Positions 16,310 to 28,007 are shown, counted from the stretch's first letter. The stretch: DNA of 46,113 nucleotides from Prevotella sp. (GCA_017475265.1 JAFVFY010000064.1:1-46113); one strand, 5' to 3'. Numbers and translations are program-made. Notes: generated by a model from the letters alone, not told the origin.

Positions 16310-16777
16310 TTATGCGATGACCTTAAAGCGCACCCGGAAAGAACGCTCATGCTCATCCCAGTTGGTACCCAGCATTTCGAAGCGCCCTATCTGCGACGTA
16401 GAGCGCACATGCTTGCCGATGCAGGGGCAGACATCGTAATCGCCGATGCGCACCAGCCGGATAGTGTCGCTGGCATCACCAGGCAGACGGTCGAGCTTCA
16501 CGTCGAAAGGAATCTCATCGCGCGTGACAAACTCGAAGGTCACGGGCAGGTCTTCGTCAATCAGCTCGTTCATCCTCCGTTCAATCTCACGCTCCTCCTG
16601 ACGGCTGGGCTTATGGTCCAGGTGGAAGCTCATCTTGCTCTTCTTTCGCTCCACATGGGCATTATAACTGCGCTCACATCCGAAGATACGAATCATCGTC
16701 TGGTTGAGCAAATGCTCGGCCGTGTGGGCAGGGGGAAACTCCTCCTTGTTGTGTTCATTGAGTATATAATCATCCAT
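16310..16777 (-). CDS. AlaX-like / threonyl-alanyl-tRNA editing domain protein
   Basis: 155 residues from the ATG at 16777. It carries the zinc-site pattern of the SAD editing domain: HTAEHLLNQ (HxxxH) and, later, CPCIGKHV (CxxxH). Free-standing proteins of this type hydrolyse mischarged aminoacyl-tRNAs such as Ser- or Gly-tRNA-Ala. Specificity cannot be read here. The promoter -7 element lies so close (16786-16793) that the transcript would be nearly leaderless from this start. Confidence 0.8.
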   Translation of the reverse strand: MDDYILNEHNKEEFPPAHTAEHLLNQTMIRIFGCERSYNAHVERKKSKMSFHLDHKPSRQEEREIERRMNELIDEDLPVTFEFVTRDEIPFDVKLDRLPGDASDTIRLVRIGDYDVCPCIGKHVRSTSQIGRFEMLGTNWDEHERSFRVRFKVIA

Positions 16778-16785
16778 AATGGCGG

Positions 16786-16793
16786 CAAAAGTA
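16786..16793 (-). promoter_or_regulatory. Promoter of the AlaX-like gene
   Basis: Minus-strand TACTTTTG with TTG 19 bases upstream (plus-strand CAA 16813-16815). Confidence 0.7.
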
Positions 16794-16899
16794 CAAATAA
16801 TCAACGATATGACAAAACATAATTAAGAAAAATAATACAAAATTTTAATGGTTACTATAAAAGGTGAGGTGAAAAAGAACAATATTCCAAAACTTTTCG

Positions 16900-16907
16900 T
16901 ACCTTTG
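16900..16907 (+). promoter_or_regulatory. -7 element of the aminotransferase gene (TACCTTTG)
   Basis: TACCTTTG followed by CAACC. It lies downstream of the first in-frame ATG (16848), which is why the start is taken as 16959. Confidence 0.65.
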
Positions 16908-16958
16908 CAACCGAATTTTAAATCCTATATAATAAATCCATTAACTCTCGATAGAAAT

Positions 16959-18155
16959 ATGATACAACCAGCAGAGAGACTTAACTTAGTGAGTGAGTAT
17001 TACTTCAGCCGCAAGCTGAAGGAAGTGGCTCAGTTGAACGCCGAGGGCAAGGACATCATCAGCTTGGCCATTGGAAGTCCTGACATGCCGCCGTCGGAAC
17101 AAACCATCGAGAAGCTGTGCGAGGTTGCCCGGCAACCTAATGCCCACGGTTACCAGCCGACGATGGGAACGCCAGAGCTGCGTGAGGCTATGGCTGGATT
17201 CTACAAAAGGTGGTACGGCGTGGAACTAGATTCCAAACGTGAAATTCTGCCGCTGATAGGTTCGAAGGAGGGAATACTCCATATCACCCTGGCCTTCGTG
17301 AATCCTGGCGAGACGGTGCTTGTGCCCAACCCCGGCTATCCCACCTACACCTCGCTGTCGAAGATTCTGGGAGCCAACGTCGTGTACTATAACCTGAAAG
17401 ACCCGAATAATTTACTATCTGACAATTTACCATTTGACAATTCCTGGCAACCTGACTTCGACGAGCTGGAGAAAATTATCAATAGTAAAGCATCAAATTG
17501 TAAATTACTTTGGGTGAACTATCCCAACATGCCGACGGGTGCACCAGCCAGACGTGAGACCTACGAGCAGCTGGTGGACTTTGCCCGCAAGCACAATATC
17601 ATTGTGGTGAACGACAACCCCTACTCCTTCATCCTCAACCGCGAACAGCCACTGAGCATCCTGCAGGTGGAGGGTGCCAAGGATTGCTGCATAGAGCTGA
17701 ATTCCATGTCGAAGAGCCACAATATGCCCGGCTGGCGAATCGGTCTTTGTGCCACCAACACACAGTTTACGGAATGGATTCTGAAGGTTCAGTCGAACAT
17801 CGAGAGTGGCATGTTCCGAGGTCTTCAATTGGCAGCCGCCGAGGCCTACCGCAACAGCGACGAGTGGCATCATGAAGCCAATGTGGAGACCTACGCCCGC
17901 CGCCGCCGTCTTGCCGAGCAGATAATGGACGTGCTGGAGTGTAAGTACGACAAGAACCAAGTGGGAATGTTCCTATGGGGTCGCATACCTGATAAATATA
18001 ATAATGTAGAGGAGCTGACGGAGCGCGTGCTCCACGAGAATCGTGTGTTCATCACTCCTGGCTTCATCTTCGGCTCGAATGGCGAACGCTACATCCGCAT
18101 TTCGCTCTGTGCCAAGGAAGAGAAAATAGAAGAGGCATTGAGGCGCATCAAATAG
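16959..18155 (+). CDS. PLP-dependent aminotransferase, class I/II
   Basis: 398 residues from the ATG at 16959 (MIQPAERLNLVSEYYFSRKL). It is a fold-type I aminotransferase: NPGYPTYTSLSKILGA in the large domain, the NYPNMPTGAPA segment, NDNPYSF, and the PLP lysine in SMSKSHNMPGWRIG. It resembles DapL- and aspartate-type aminotransferases, but the amino donor and acceptor are not certain. Two AT-rich inserts, NNLLSDNLPFDNSW at about 148-161 and INSKASNCKLLW at about 173-184, fall in regions normally of variable length and coincide with 7-base-like repeats. It ends in TAG, followed by a strong terminator. Confidence 0.85.
   Translation: MIQPAERLNLVSEYYFSRKLKEVAQLNAEGKDIISLAIGSPDMPPSEQTIEKLCEVARQPNAHGYQPTMGTPELREAMAGFYKRWYGVELDSKREILPLIGSKEGILHITLAFVNPGETVLVPNPGYPTYTSLSKILGANVVYYNLKDPNNLLSDNLPFDNSWQPDFDELEKIINSKASNCKLLWVNYPNMPTGAPARRETYEQLVDFARKHNIIVVNDNPYSFILNREQPLSILQVEGAKDCCIELNSMSKSHNMPGWRIGLCATNTQFTEWILKVQSNIESGMFRGLQLAAAEAYRNSDEWHHEANVETYARRRRLAEQIMDVLECKYDKNQVGMFLWGRIPDKYNNVEELTERVLHENRVFITPGFIFGSNGERYIRISLCAKEEKIEEALRRIK
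17402..17442. repeat. AT-rich repeat patch inside the aminotransferase gene, first site
   Basis: Alternating 7- and 8-base units related to CAATTTA and CTATCTGA (AATTTACTATCTGA, CAATTTACCATTTGA, CAATTCC). It resembles the intergenic TCAATTA/TTGACAA arrays. Confidence 0.6.
17477..17512. repeat. AT-rich repeat patch inside the aminotransferase gene, second site
   Basis: Short units ATCAATA, GTAAAGC, ATCAAATT and GTAAATT, similar to the GTAAATA units found in rnr. Confidence 0.55.
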
Positions 18156-18172
18156 CGATAAAGGAAATAACT

Positions 18173-18213
18173 AAGGGGGATTCGCGAACCAATCACGCGA
18201 ATCCCCCTTTTTT
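18173..18213 (+). terminator. Strong Rho-independent terminator
   Basis: AAGGGGGATTCGCG pairs perfectly with CGCGAATCCCCCTT over 14 bases, with a 9-base loop, followed by a T run. It ends the aminotransferase transcript; on the other strand the T run is short. Confidence 0.9.
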
Positions 18214-18238
18214 ATCGTGAGAGTGAAACTTCAATTCG

Positions 18239-20737
18239 TTATTCTCCTGCCTCGTAGATTGCGGGTGAGACGAACTTCACATAGTAGACATAACGCAAGT
18301 CATCCACCTCGATGCAGAACTGGCCGTCGACGGTGTAATCGTCGTCAACATCAATGCCAACGATATTGATAACCACGTCGTCGCCATCCTGCTCTACCGT
18401 GAAGAAGATGTCGCCGTAGCTGTCATAACCGCCATCCTCAATGCTGAAGCTCAAGCCATTGTCGGCATTGACAGCCTCGCCGTATATACCCTCTTTAGTG
18501 AATCCGCGCAGATAGTAGTTATTGGGATTAAGCAGATCATCGATGGTGATGCCAAGGGCATCGCATGCCTTCTGGGCGTCAATCTTCACTAACATTCCAG
18601 CACCATCCACGGGCAGGGTTATGTTCTCACTACCTACAGTCTCCACAGGCGTGAGCTTATCTACGAAGCTGACGATGAAGTTGATGGTTATCATTTCTTC
18701 CGTATCCTCGTTCACCAGGAAGAGAGTGGTCTTGAAGTTATCACCGACGCTGTTCCTGCCTGGGTACTGGAAGAACTGGAATACTCCATTGGCATAGCTG
18801 ATGCCCACGCGGGCATTGGCATCGCCCCATACGGAGACATAACCATCCTTATGGAGCCAGAAACCGGGCTTCGGGTCACAACTGTAAGCATTGGAATACT
18901 GTCCCTTGATGGCTGCTATGGAGTCGTTGTTCAAGCCGTAGAGGGTAGGATCACTGATGCCAATGAGTGCCTCGATGTCGTCAAGTGAAATCTCGTAGGT
19001 GGCATCGATAGGATAAACGTTGGCCGACGGCAGGGCTTGAATCTGGGCGGTACGTGTGGCAACGCTCTTGAAGCCGTGCTCCACGAGCTTCGGCTCCACA
19101 ATCTTCATGGTCACAGTGTACTGGTAGTAGTTCTCGCCATTCATGAAATAGACGCTTGCGCTTACCTCATCGCCAATGGCAAATCGGTCGGGATACTGTC
19201 CAACGTTAAGCACGGAGAAGTCGTTGGCATTCATCGGCTCAATGAAGATGGCACAGCCTGCACCGTATGCCACCACCGTACCAGCATCGTTGAACCAGAA
19301 GCCACCATAGTTGGCAGTGTTGTTGCCGAAATTATCCTTATCGTCGAGAGCCACCATGCCAACGGCACCAACCTCACACCCCAGGGCAGCGGCAATAGCC
19401 TCCATATCGGGTTTCACGCTGATGGTGGAAAAGTCGTTGGTGGGTTCCTGCTCCACGGTGACACTGGCCTCGCCGACCTTCGTGTAGGAGCTCATGCCCG
19501 AACCCTGTTCCTTCTCCAGCAGCTTCAGGGTGTACTTGATGCGGTAGGCTTTGTCGCCGTAGACGATGTAGACGTAGGCGAACCACTCCTCGTTGTCCTT
19601 GCACACGCCGGGGTACTGTCCCAGCAGGCAGGTCAGCGTGTTGCCGTCGGCATTGTAGGTGAAGTTGTTCATGAAGAACTTGTCCGAGTTTGCCCATCCT
19701 GCAGCCGCAACCTCGCCGTCCTCCTCGCCTTGTTCGTTCTGCACGGCATGATACCAGAAACCGTGACCCTCTCCAGTGGGAGTATTGGTAAGCGAGTCTT
19801 TCTTCAAGCCGCCGCCTTCCTCGACGTCTGCATCGTTATACCACGTAGTGTAGAGCACAGATTCTATCTGGTCGGAAAGCAATCCCAAATCGGGTATGCC
19901 AAGCCCGGAAAGGTCGCCCAGCTCCACGACAACCTCGTCGGAGTCATAGCCACCACGAGGATACTGCTCTACTATCTGCTCCTGCTCGCCCACGATGGTG
20001 AGTTCACTCTCAATGAGCGTAGGCTCCGGCACATTGTAGACAGGCTTTTCCTTGACGATGAGCCTCAGTGTGAACGTTGCCGATTTGCCGTTAAGTGTCA
20101 GCTTGACAGTAGCAGAAAGTTCCTCGCCGCCCTGCATCACGTTGGGCATCTGTCCAATGTTGAAAAGCAGCTTAGGCCCGTCGCTATCGGAATTACCACC
20201 AGCCATGTATGTTATAATCGATGAGATGTCGGCCACGTCTACGGCTCCGTCATCATTCACGTCACCATCAACATCCGACGTTCCGGCCATAACGCTGATG
20301 ACAGCCGAAATATCAGCAACGTCGACAGCTCCGTCGGCGTTCACATCGGCCTTGTTTTCCACCATAGGACTTATAAACCATGCGCTGGTATCACCATGTC
20401 CAACCGGTATGCTATTAGCATCCAGCCAGAAGCCGTGGTTGACAGCCTCGGTGGCAGCTGTCCACTCAATGGCATCGCCCCCGGCGGATACAACGGAGAA
20501 GAGCACAGGGTCGGGGGTCTCTGCGGAGATGTAGTTTTGGACGGCATTGGCAAGCGTGGCAGCATCGGTGTCAAGAACCTGAGCCACTTCGGCCATGGTG
20601 AACGAAACAATGTCACCCTCATAACCCTTCGTCGGGTACTGGCTCACGCTTCCTTCGAACTGTGCCTGTGCCGACGTAAACGCCAAAAGGCAGGCTGCTG
20701 CAATGAGCAGACATTTCTTTCTAGTAAACATCATCAT
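18239..20737 (-). CDS. Secreted protein with five DUF4859-like repeats and an inserted dockerin doublet
   Basis: 832 residues with a signal peptide (KKCLLIAAACLLAFTSAQA). The rest is five related repeats of about 130-190 residues, each starting with a QYP- or EQEP-like strand and a helix (for example DMEAIAAALGCEVGAVG), then GFW..., a Gly-rich strand and GQYP..GD. These features match DUF4859, found in glycan-associated exoproteins of Bacteroidetes. The fifth copy lacks the GFW part. Two dockerin type I-like repeats (residues about 131-152 and 159-180) sit inside the first copy, between its FISPMVENKA and LLFNIGQMP strands. No catalytic domain or obvious C-terminal sorting signal is seen. A binding or matrix role is inferred. 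Confidence 0.75.
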   Translation of the reverse strand: MMMFTRKKCLLIAAACLLAFTSAQAQFEGSVSQYPTKGYEGDIVSFTMAEVAQVLDTDAATLANAVQNYISAETPDPVLFSVVSAGGDAIEWTAATEAVNHGFWLDANSIPVGHGDTSAWFISPMVENKADVNADGAVDVADISAVISVMAGTSDVDGDVNDDGAVDVADISSIITYMAGGNSDSDGPKLLFNIGQMPNVMQGGEELSATVKLTLNGKSATFTLRLIVKEKPVYNVPEPTLIESELTIVGEQEQIVEQYPRGGYDSDEVVVELGDLSGLGIPDLGLLSDQIESVLYTTWYNDADVEEGGGLKKDSLTNTPTGEGHGFWYHAVQNEQGEEDGEVAAAGWANSDKFFMNNFTYNADGNTLTCLLGQYPGVCKDNEEWFAYVYIVYGDKAYRIKYTLKLLEKEQGSGMSSYTKVGEASVTVEQEPTNDFSTISVKPDMEAIAAALGCEVGAVGMVALDDKDNFGNNTANYGGFWFNDAGTVVAYGAGCAIFIEPMNANDFSVLNVGQYPDRFAIGDEVSASVYFMNGENYYQYTVTMKIVEPKLVEHGFKSVATRTAQIQALPSANVYPIDATYEISLDDIEALIGISDPTLYGLNNDSIAAIKGQYSNAYSCDPKPGFWLHKDGYVSVWGDANARVGISYANGVFQFFQYPGRNSVGDNFKTTLFLVNEDTEEMITINFIVSFVDKLTPVETVGSENITLPVDGAGMLVKIDAQKACDALGITIDDLLNPNNYYLRGFTKEGIYGEAVNADNGLSFSIEDGGYDSYGDIFFTVEQDGDDVVINIVGIDVDDDYTVDGQFCIEVDDLRYVYYVKFVSPAIYEAGE
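20198..20347 (-). other. Dockerin-like repeat doublet inside the DUF4859 protein
   Basis: Two copies of the calcium-loop motif DVNADGAVDVADIS / DVNDDGAVDVADIS, each followed by a helix ending in MAG. Acidic residues at loop positions 1, 3, 5 and 9 are kept, as in dockerin type I repeats. Confidence 0.8.
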
Positions 20738-20785
20738 AAAATAAAAAGGTTTAGTTAGTAATTAAATAAGGTTAATAAGCTGCGG

Positions 20786-20793
20786 CAAAGTTA
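20786..20793 (-). promoter_or_regulatory. -7 element of the DUF4859 protein gene (TAACTTTG)
   Basis: Minus-strand TAACTTTG, about 50 bases before the start codon. No TTG at the standard distance. Confidence 0.55.
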
Positions 20794-20831
20794 CAATAAT
20801 TATCTGAAAGAGCATACTATTTAACAAAGTT

Positions 20832-21410
20832 TTATTCTTTTGTCCGCACGCTGAACTCGCAGCCGCAGTACTGCTGGTTGTAGAAGCCGTATTCACGCAG
20901 CAACTGGTTGCGCCGCTCATAAAGTCCTCCCTTGCGCCAGTTTTGTGCCCAGAAGCGAGTGCCTTCGACGGCTGACTCTGCGTCGTGTCCAGCACGTTCT
21001 ATCTGCTCCAGGCTTTTCCAGCGGGATGATGCCAGCGTCGTGGTAAACCATGTGATGCCCAGCCGCCGTGCCTCTTGTGCCGTAGCGACGAGACGTTGGC
21101 GGAAACAGCACTCACAGCGCCGTCCACGTTCCGGTTCCCCCTCCATGCCCTGCACGCCGCAACGCCACTGGTCGTGGTCGTAGTCACCATCAATCCACCG
21201 CAACCCAAGGCTCTCAGCATGTCGTTTGCTCTCCTGCTTACGGATTTCATATTCCTCTAGTGGCCAGATATTTGGGTTGAAATAGTAAATGACTGGATGA
21301 ATACCATTTGCCAACATCCACTCCACAATGGCCGAGGAACATGGAGCACAACAGGCGTGAAGGAGCACCTCCTTCACGCCTGTCGGAATGACTATTGCGG
21401 GTTGTTTCAT
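20832..21410 (-). CDS. queH: Epoxyqueuosine reductase QueH
   Basis: A 192-residue protein of the DUF208 family, which reduces epoxyqueuosine in tRNA to queuosine (the last step, replacing QueG). Its cysteine motifs are intact: HACCAPCSS near the N-terminus, CECCFRQRL in the middle and QYCGCEFS near the C-terminus; these bind an iron-sulfur cluster and a second metal. Its ATG lies two bases after the stop codon of the upstream exoprotein gene, so it is probably expressed from the same transcript. No other queuosine genes are in the window. Confidence 0.93.
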   Translation of the reverse strand: MKQPAIVIPTGVKEVLLHACCAPCSSAIVEWMLANGIHPVIYYFNPNIWPLEEYEIRKQESKRHAESLGLRWIDGDYDHDQWRCGVQGMEGEPERGRRCECCFRQRLVATAQEARRLGITWFTTTLASSRWKSLEQIERAGHDAESAVEGTRFWAQNWRKGGLYERRNQLLREYGFYNQQYCGCEFSVRTKE

Positions 21411-21412
21411 AT

Positions 21413-23140
21413 TTATTCTCCAGCCATAATGCTGATGACGGTCGAGATGTCAGCCACGTCGACGTTGCCGTCGCCGTTTACGTCGGCTGCCTTTTCTGTT
21501 TCCTCGCTCTCACCTCCAGCCATGACGCTGATGACGGTCGAGATGTCGGCTACGTCGACGGAGCCGTCGCCATTGACATCGCCACGAGAACCCTTGACGA
21601 CCTTATAGGGATAGGTTTCCATCGTATCAGCGTCGATATTCTCCACACACTCACACCCCTCGGCAAGCAGGTTTTCGGGGATAGGTTCCGAGTAGAGGCC
21701 GCCCGAGCAAACCATTGTTGCACCCTCCCAGCAGATGAGCATGTTCCAGGCACTGATGCGGCAATCAGTAATCTCCACCGAGCCATTGGAGGCAATGCCC
21801 GATCCCTGACCATTATTGGTAATGATGCCGCCGTTGACGGTAGCCGTGCCGTAGATGGTGATGGTTTGAGCCGTAGCATCGTTGGTGAACGTACCGTTGT
21901 TGACGGTGGTAGTAGTACCCTTGCTTGCCCACAGGCAGCGACGGTTGTCGGATTCCTCGTACAAATTGCAGGTGTTGATGAACGTGCCATTATTAATGAC
22001 CAGCTCGCCCAAGGTGTTGAAATTGCCAACGACGTTGATGTTACCATTCGTTGTGTAACTACCGCCGTTAATAGTGGCATTGCCGTTGAGCACCAGAACC
22101 TGATAGGTGGAACTGAACGATGCGTCGTCGATGACCGTCTTCGTGTTGACGTTGGTGAAGAGGCAGCAACGTTGGTCGCTACCCTCTTCGGGCTTGGAGG
22201 CGAGGTTCTGGAACGAGCCACCGTTGATGGTCAGCTGACCATCCATGCTATAATTGCGCACCACAGAAGCGTTGCCCACCGACGTGAAATCACCACCCTC
22301 GATAGTGGTCTCGCCCAGCAGGTAAACCACCTGATTCTCTGAGGTGAACAATCCGTCATTGATGAGCGTCTTCGTTCCGGTATTGGTCCAAAGGCAGCGA
22401 CGCAAATCGGCACCTTCAGGCTTATCAGCAACATTGGAGAACACACCGCCATTGATGACCAGCTGCTGGTCGACGGCATAGTTTGCCACAACATCGGTAT
22501 TTCCAGTGGTGACGAACTCTCCGGCATCGATGGTCAGCTCACCGTATGCACATAATACCTGACCCGTGGAGCTGAAGGAGCCTTTCTTGATAAAAGTCTT
22601 TGAATTATCGAAAGTTATCAGACAGCGGCGGAAGTCGGCACCGGTGAACTCCTTGGAGGAGCAAACGTAGGAACCTTCCTCGATGGTCAGCTCACCATAA
22701 TTATAAATCATGCTTACATTGCCATGGTCGAGAAACATGGAGCCATCACGGCTCTCCGAGCTATCAGTAATCAGGAGGTTACCATAGTTGTAGATGCCAA
22801 GGCTGTCGATGACCACATCATATCCGTTGAGGTCGAGGCTGACGGTGACGCCCTCATTAATCACAACAAGTCCCATTGACACGTCGGCGAGGAGCTGGAT
22901 ATTGGTTTCAGCAGTGTCGGTAGCCGAATAGAAAGCCTGGGTAAGAGAAGCAAACAGCGAGTCGCCATTCACAATGGCTACTGGCACAATGCTGTCGGTG
23001 GCAATGCTGTCGGTGACCTCTTCATCACCTTCTTCGGCTGGAACAGGCATGCTGCCAGCCATCACTGCCCTTGACTGGCTCAGGAAAACCAATGCCAGAA
23101 GAGCCAATGAAAGTAGGTAAAAACGATTTTTCATTTCCAA
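21413..23140 (-). CDS. Secreted beta-helix-like repeat protein with C-terminal dockerin doublet
   Basis: 575 residues. A signal peptide (LLSLALLALVFLSQSRA) is followed by a short linker and a repeat region (about 80-500) rich in GELTI, NGGTF and GGSFQN strands. At least four units of about 65-75 residues repeat the pattern RRCL ... TK T-I-DG-F-S ... G-TIEGGDF ... NGG-F. This suggests a right-handed parallel beta-helix or beta-solenoid, common in adhesins and carbohydrate-active proteins. I see no catalytic motif. The last 56 residues are two dockerin-like repeats (DVNGDGSVDVADIS and DVNGDGNVDVADIS). The gene follows the ABC-F gene after a 7-base repeat array. Confidence 0.75.
   Translation of the reverse strand: MEMKNRFYLLSLALLALVFLSQSRAVMAGSMPVPAEEGDEEVTDSIATDSIVPVAIVNGDSLFASLTQAFYSATDTAETNIQLLADVSMGLVVINEGVTVSLDLNGYDVVIDSLGIYNYGNLLITDSSESRDGSMFLDHGNVSMIYNYGELTIEEGSYVCSSKEFTGADFRRCLITFDNSKTFIKKGSFSSTGQVLCAYGELTIDAGEFVTTGNTDVVANYAVDQQLVINGGVFSNVADKPEGADLRRCLWTNTGTKTLINDGLFTSENQVVYLLGETTIEGGDFTSVGNASVVRNYSMDGQLTINGGSFQNLASKPEEGSDQRCCLFTNVNTKTVIDDASFSSTYQVLVLNGNATINGGSYTTNGNINVVGNFNTLGELVINNGTFINTCNLYEESDNRRCLWASKGTTTTVNNGTFTNDATAQTITIYGTATVNGGIITNNGQGSGIASNGSVEITDCRISAWNMLICWEGATMVCSGGLYSEPIPENLLAEGCECVENIDADTMETYPYKVVKGSRGDVNGDGSVDVADISTVISVMAGGESEETEKAADVNGDGNVDVADISTVISIMAGE
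21416..21583 (-). other. C-terminal dockerin-like doublet of the beta-helix protein
   Basis: Two calcium-loop repeats with the DxNxDGxxDxxD pattern followed by ISTVIS-MAG helices. This is the canonical end position for dockerins. Confidence 0.82.
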
Positions 23141-23171
23141 TTATTAATGTCTATTGTTTACCGTTTTCCGG

Positions 23172-25803
<2,632 letters not shown>

Positions 25804-25822
25804 GGTATATTTAATTATGCTA

Positions 25823-25830
25823 CAAAAGTA
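25823..25830 (-). promoter_or_regulatory. Promoter of the ROK-ABC-F unit
   Basis: Minus-strand TACTTTTG with TTG 19 bases upstream (plus-strand CAA 25850-25852). Confidence 0.72.
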
Positions 25831-25876
25831 GTAATTAATATTGACACAGCAAAGCGTTTAACATTATTTTTGTTTT

Positions 25877-26458
25877 CTAAAAACCAGACAACTCATTATA
25901 GACACGCTGCACGGGAAATCCCATGACATTATAGAAGCTGCCTGTAATGGCAGACACGCCGATATAACCAATCCACTCCTGCACGCCGTAGGCACCGGCC
26001 TTGTCGTAGGGGCGGTATTTCTCCAGATAGTAGGAAATCTCCTCGTCAGAGAGATGCTTGAAGGTGACATCGGTGGTAGCAGAGAAACGGCGCTCACGCC
26101 CCTTGGCCATCAGACACACCCCCGTCACCACACGATGAGTACAGTCGCTCAGCGTTCGGAGCATGCGGGCGGCGTCATCACGGTCATGGGGTTTGCCAAG
26201 CACCTGGCCACCGACGATGACTATCGTGTCGGCAGTAATGATGAGCTCGTCATCGCCCATCAGAGGCTTGTATGCGGCGGCTTTCGCACAGGCGATATGC
26301 TCTGCCACCTGCTCCACGGGCATGTCGGGAGGATAGCTCTCGTCGATGTCGGGAAGCACCTTGACCTCAAAAGGTATGTCAAGACCCGCCAGCAACATCC
26401 GGCGGCGAGGAGAGTTGCTGGCGAGTATCACATGATAGTGTTTCAGATTGTCTAACAC
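25877..26458 (-). CDS. maf: Maf family nucleotide pyrophosphatase
   Basis: A 193-residue protein with the Maf signatures: ILASNSPRRRMLLAGLDI at the N-terminus and ITADTIVIVGGQVLGKP in the core, followed by TGVCLM and the GAYGVQEWIGYIGVSAITGS region. Maf/YhdE proteins hydrolyse dTTP, UTP or modified nucleotides and are linked to cell division arrest. The gene starts 15 bases after the GH30 stop codon, so it may be transcribed together with the xylanase gene by chance of position. Confidence 0.93.
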   Translation of the reverse strand: MLDNLKHYHVILASNSPRRRMLLAGLDIPFEVKVLPDIDESYPPDMPVEQVAEHIACAKAAAYKPLMGDDELIITADTIVIVGGQVLGKPHDRDDAARMLRTLSDCTHRVVTGVCLMAKGRERRFSATTDVTFKHLSDEEISYYLEKYRPYDKAGAYGVQEWIGYIGVSAITGSFYNVMGFPVQRVYNELSGF

Positions 26459-26473
26459 TTTCGTCGTTGGTTA

Positions 26474-27979
26474 TTATTCCATCACGAGTTTTCTTGATTG
26501 CCCATTGGCACTCCGCTCGATGCAAAGTCCGTGGGGAGTCTCCATACGGCGGCCACGCAGGTCGTAATAGGTTTTGGGGCCGTCATTATTCTTTTGAGCC
26601 ACATCCTCGATGGCCAAGCCGCCACGGTCAATCATGAAGATAAAGGTGCTCAGGCTTCGTGCAGGCATCTCGACGAGAACCTCTTCTGTAGGTTCGGAAA
26701 TGTCAATCTCCGACTTCTGGCAGAGCTTGTCGCTCTCATTGCCAGTCGACAACCACAGGGTGCCACTGTTCACTTTGTAGGGCAGCTTGATGAGCAGGTC
26801 GCGGGCAGTTGCAATGGTGTCGATAGCCATAACAATGAGGGAATCGCCCTTGATGTAAGCCGAATACTCAAAAGCATCGCCTTCTCCTGAGGTCTTGTCA
26901 CGCGAGGTGGTCAGGCGCGTAGAGCCGGTGACATTCTTAGAGAAGTGAGACATGACGAAAGCGCGAGGCAGCAGTTCGTCCCTTTTGTTGTCGGCACCAT
27001 ACTGGGACTCACCTGTGCCGACGAATGCCCAGTGGGCACGAAGATACCAGTAGATGTAGCCAGAGCAGCCTGCCAACATGCACTCGTTGAGCTCTTCGGC
27101 GAAAATCAGGTTCTCATGCCACGTAGGCAGCTTGCCAGTATTGTCGGTCACGGAGTGCTCCGTCATCCATACTTCCTTGCCATACTTGAGGGGAAGCACG
27201 GCTGCTTTCTTCATATACTCGAGGGGAGCATGACCATAGAGGTGGCCAGCAACGATGTCGACCTGCTTGCGGCACTCCTCGTCTTGCATGAGCGGGTCGG
27301 TATAGTTCTGGGTGAAGCCCAACGGCTCGCCGCTGATAAGCCTTACGCCGGGATAGGTCTCACGGTCGAGCATCCAGCCATAGTTCTTGACAAGCTTTAC
27401 CAAATCCTGAGGGTCATAGAGGCAACCGGAATAGCTCACCCACCAGTCGGGTTCGTTCTGGATAGACACGGCATCGATTTCAACATCGTGGGCCTTCATC
27501 CACTTCAGGAAGGAGTTCAGCCAAGGGAAGAACTTCTCGTAGCAATCCTCACGCAGCTTGCCGCGCTGGTAGCCCTGGTCTTCAGCATTGCCACCCTGAG
27601 CCGTGCCATTGGTCTTGTATACGCCGGGAGGCGACCAAGGAGTACCAAAGACAATGCCACCGCGATTCTTCACAATCTTGGCCGAGGGAAGAGAGCCATT
27701 CCAGTCGTAGTCGCCCCACTGGTCGGCCTTGTCTTCGAGGTTCGGCGAGATTTCCATGCGCAAGATGTTCAATCCTATTTTTGACCTATAGCCGTAAAGC
27801 TTGCTCACAGGAGCGTTGTCGGTGCCGAAAGGTTTCATGGCACCGTCGCAGCAGGCACCGCCGAAGCCAGTAATCTTCTGCATGGGTTCATTGTTCACCG
27901 TTAAGACGTAACGGGGCTTGGCGGCTTGCATACTAGTGAAGGCTGCAAGCGCCATCATACAAGTAAAAATTCTTTTCAT
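26474..27979 (-). CDS. GH30 family xylanase (glucuronoxylanase-like)
   Basis: 501 residues with a signal peptide (IFTCMMALAAFTSMQA). The (beta/alpha)8 core has the acid/base glutamate in SIQNEPDW (E176) and the nucleophile in VWMTEHS (E274), with the GTPWSPPGVYKTNG segment, as in GH30 subfamily 8 glucuronoarabinoxylan endo-1,4-beta-xylanases. A beta-sandwich follows the barrel. The last 40 residues contain YYDLRGRRMETPHGL, reminiscent of C-terminal motifs of secreted Bacteroidales proteins, and might direct surface export. It has its own promoter but lies downstream of the xus genes, so it probably cuts the glucuronoxylan whose fragments the Xus proteins import. Confidence 0.88.
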   Translation of the reverse strand: MKRIFTCMMALAAFTSMQAAKPRYVLTVNNEPMQKITGFGGACCDGAMKPFGTDNAPVSKLYGYRSKIGLNILRMEISPNLEDKADQWGDYDWNGSLPSAKIVKNRGGIVFGTPWSPPGVYKTNGTAQGGNAEDQGYQRGKLREDCYEKFFPWLNSFLKWMKAHDVEIDAVSIQNEPDWWVSYSGCLYDPQDLVKLVKNYGWMLDRETYPGVRLISGEPLGFTQNYTDPLMQDEECRKQVDIVAGHLYGHAPLEYMKKAAVLPLKYGKEVWMTEHSVTDNTGKLPTWHENLIFAEELNECMLAGCSGYIYWYLRAHWAFVGTGESQYGADNKRDELLPRAFVMSHFSKNVTGSTRLTTSRDKTSGEGDAFEYSAYIKGDSLIVMAIDTIATARDLLIKLPYKVNSGTLWLSTGNESDKLCQKSEIDISEPTEEVLVEMPARSLSTFIFMIDRGGLAIEDVAQKNNDGPKTYYDLRGRRMETPHGLCIERSANGQSRKLVME

Positions 27980-28007
27980 ATTAAATAGGTATTTAGTAAT
28001 TCGCGTG

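Noticed and set aside
16848-18155. Aminotransferase starting at 16848
   Set aside because: The -7 element at 16900-16907 lies inside that frame; the ATG at 16959 gives the normal length.
19037-20224. Plus-strand ORF of 395 codons
   Set aside because: Antisense of the DUF4859 protein gene, with no recognisable domains.
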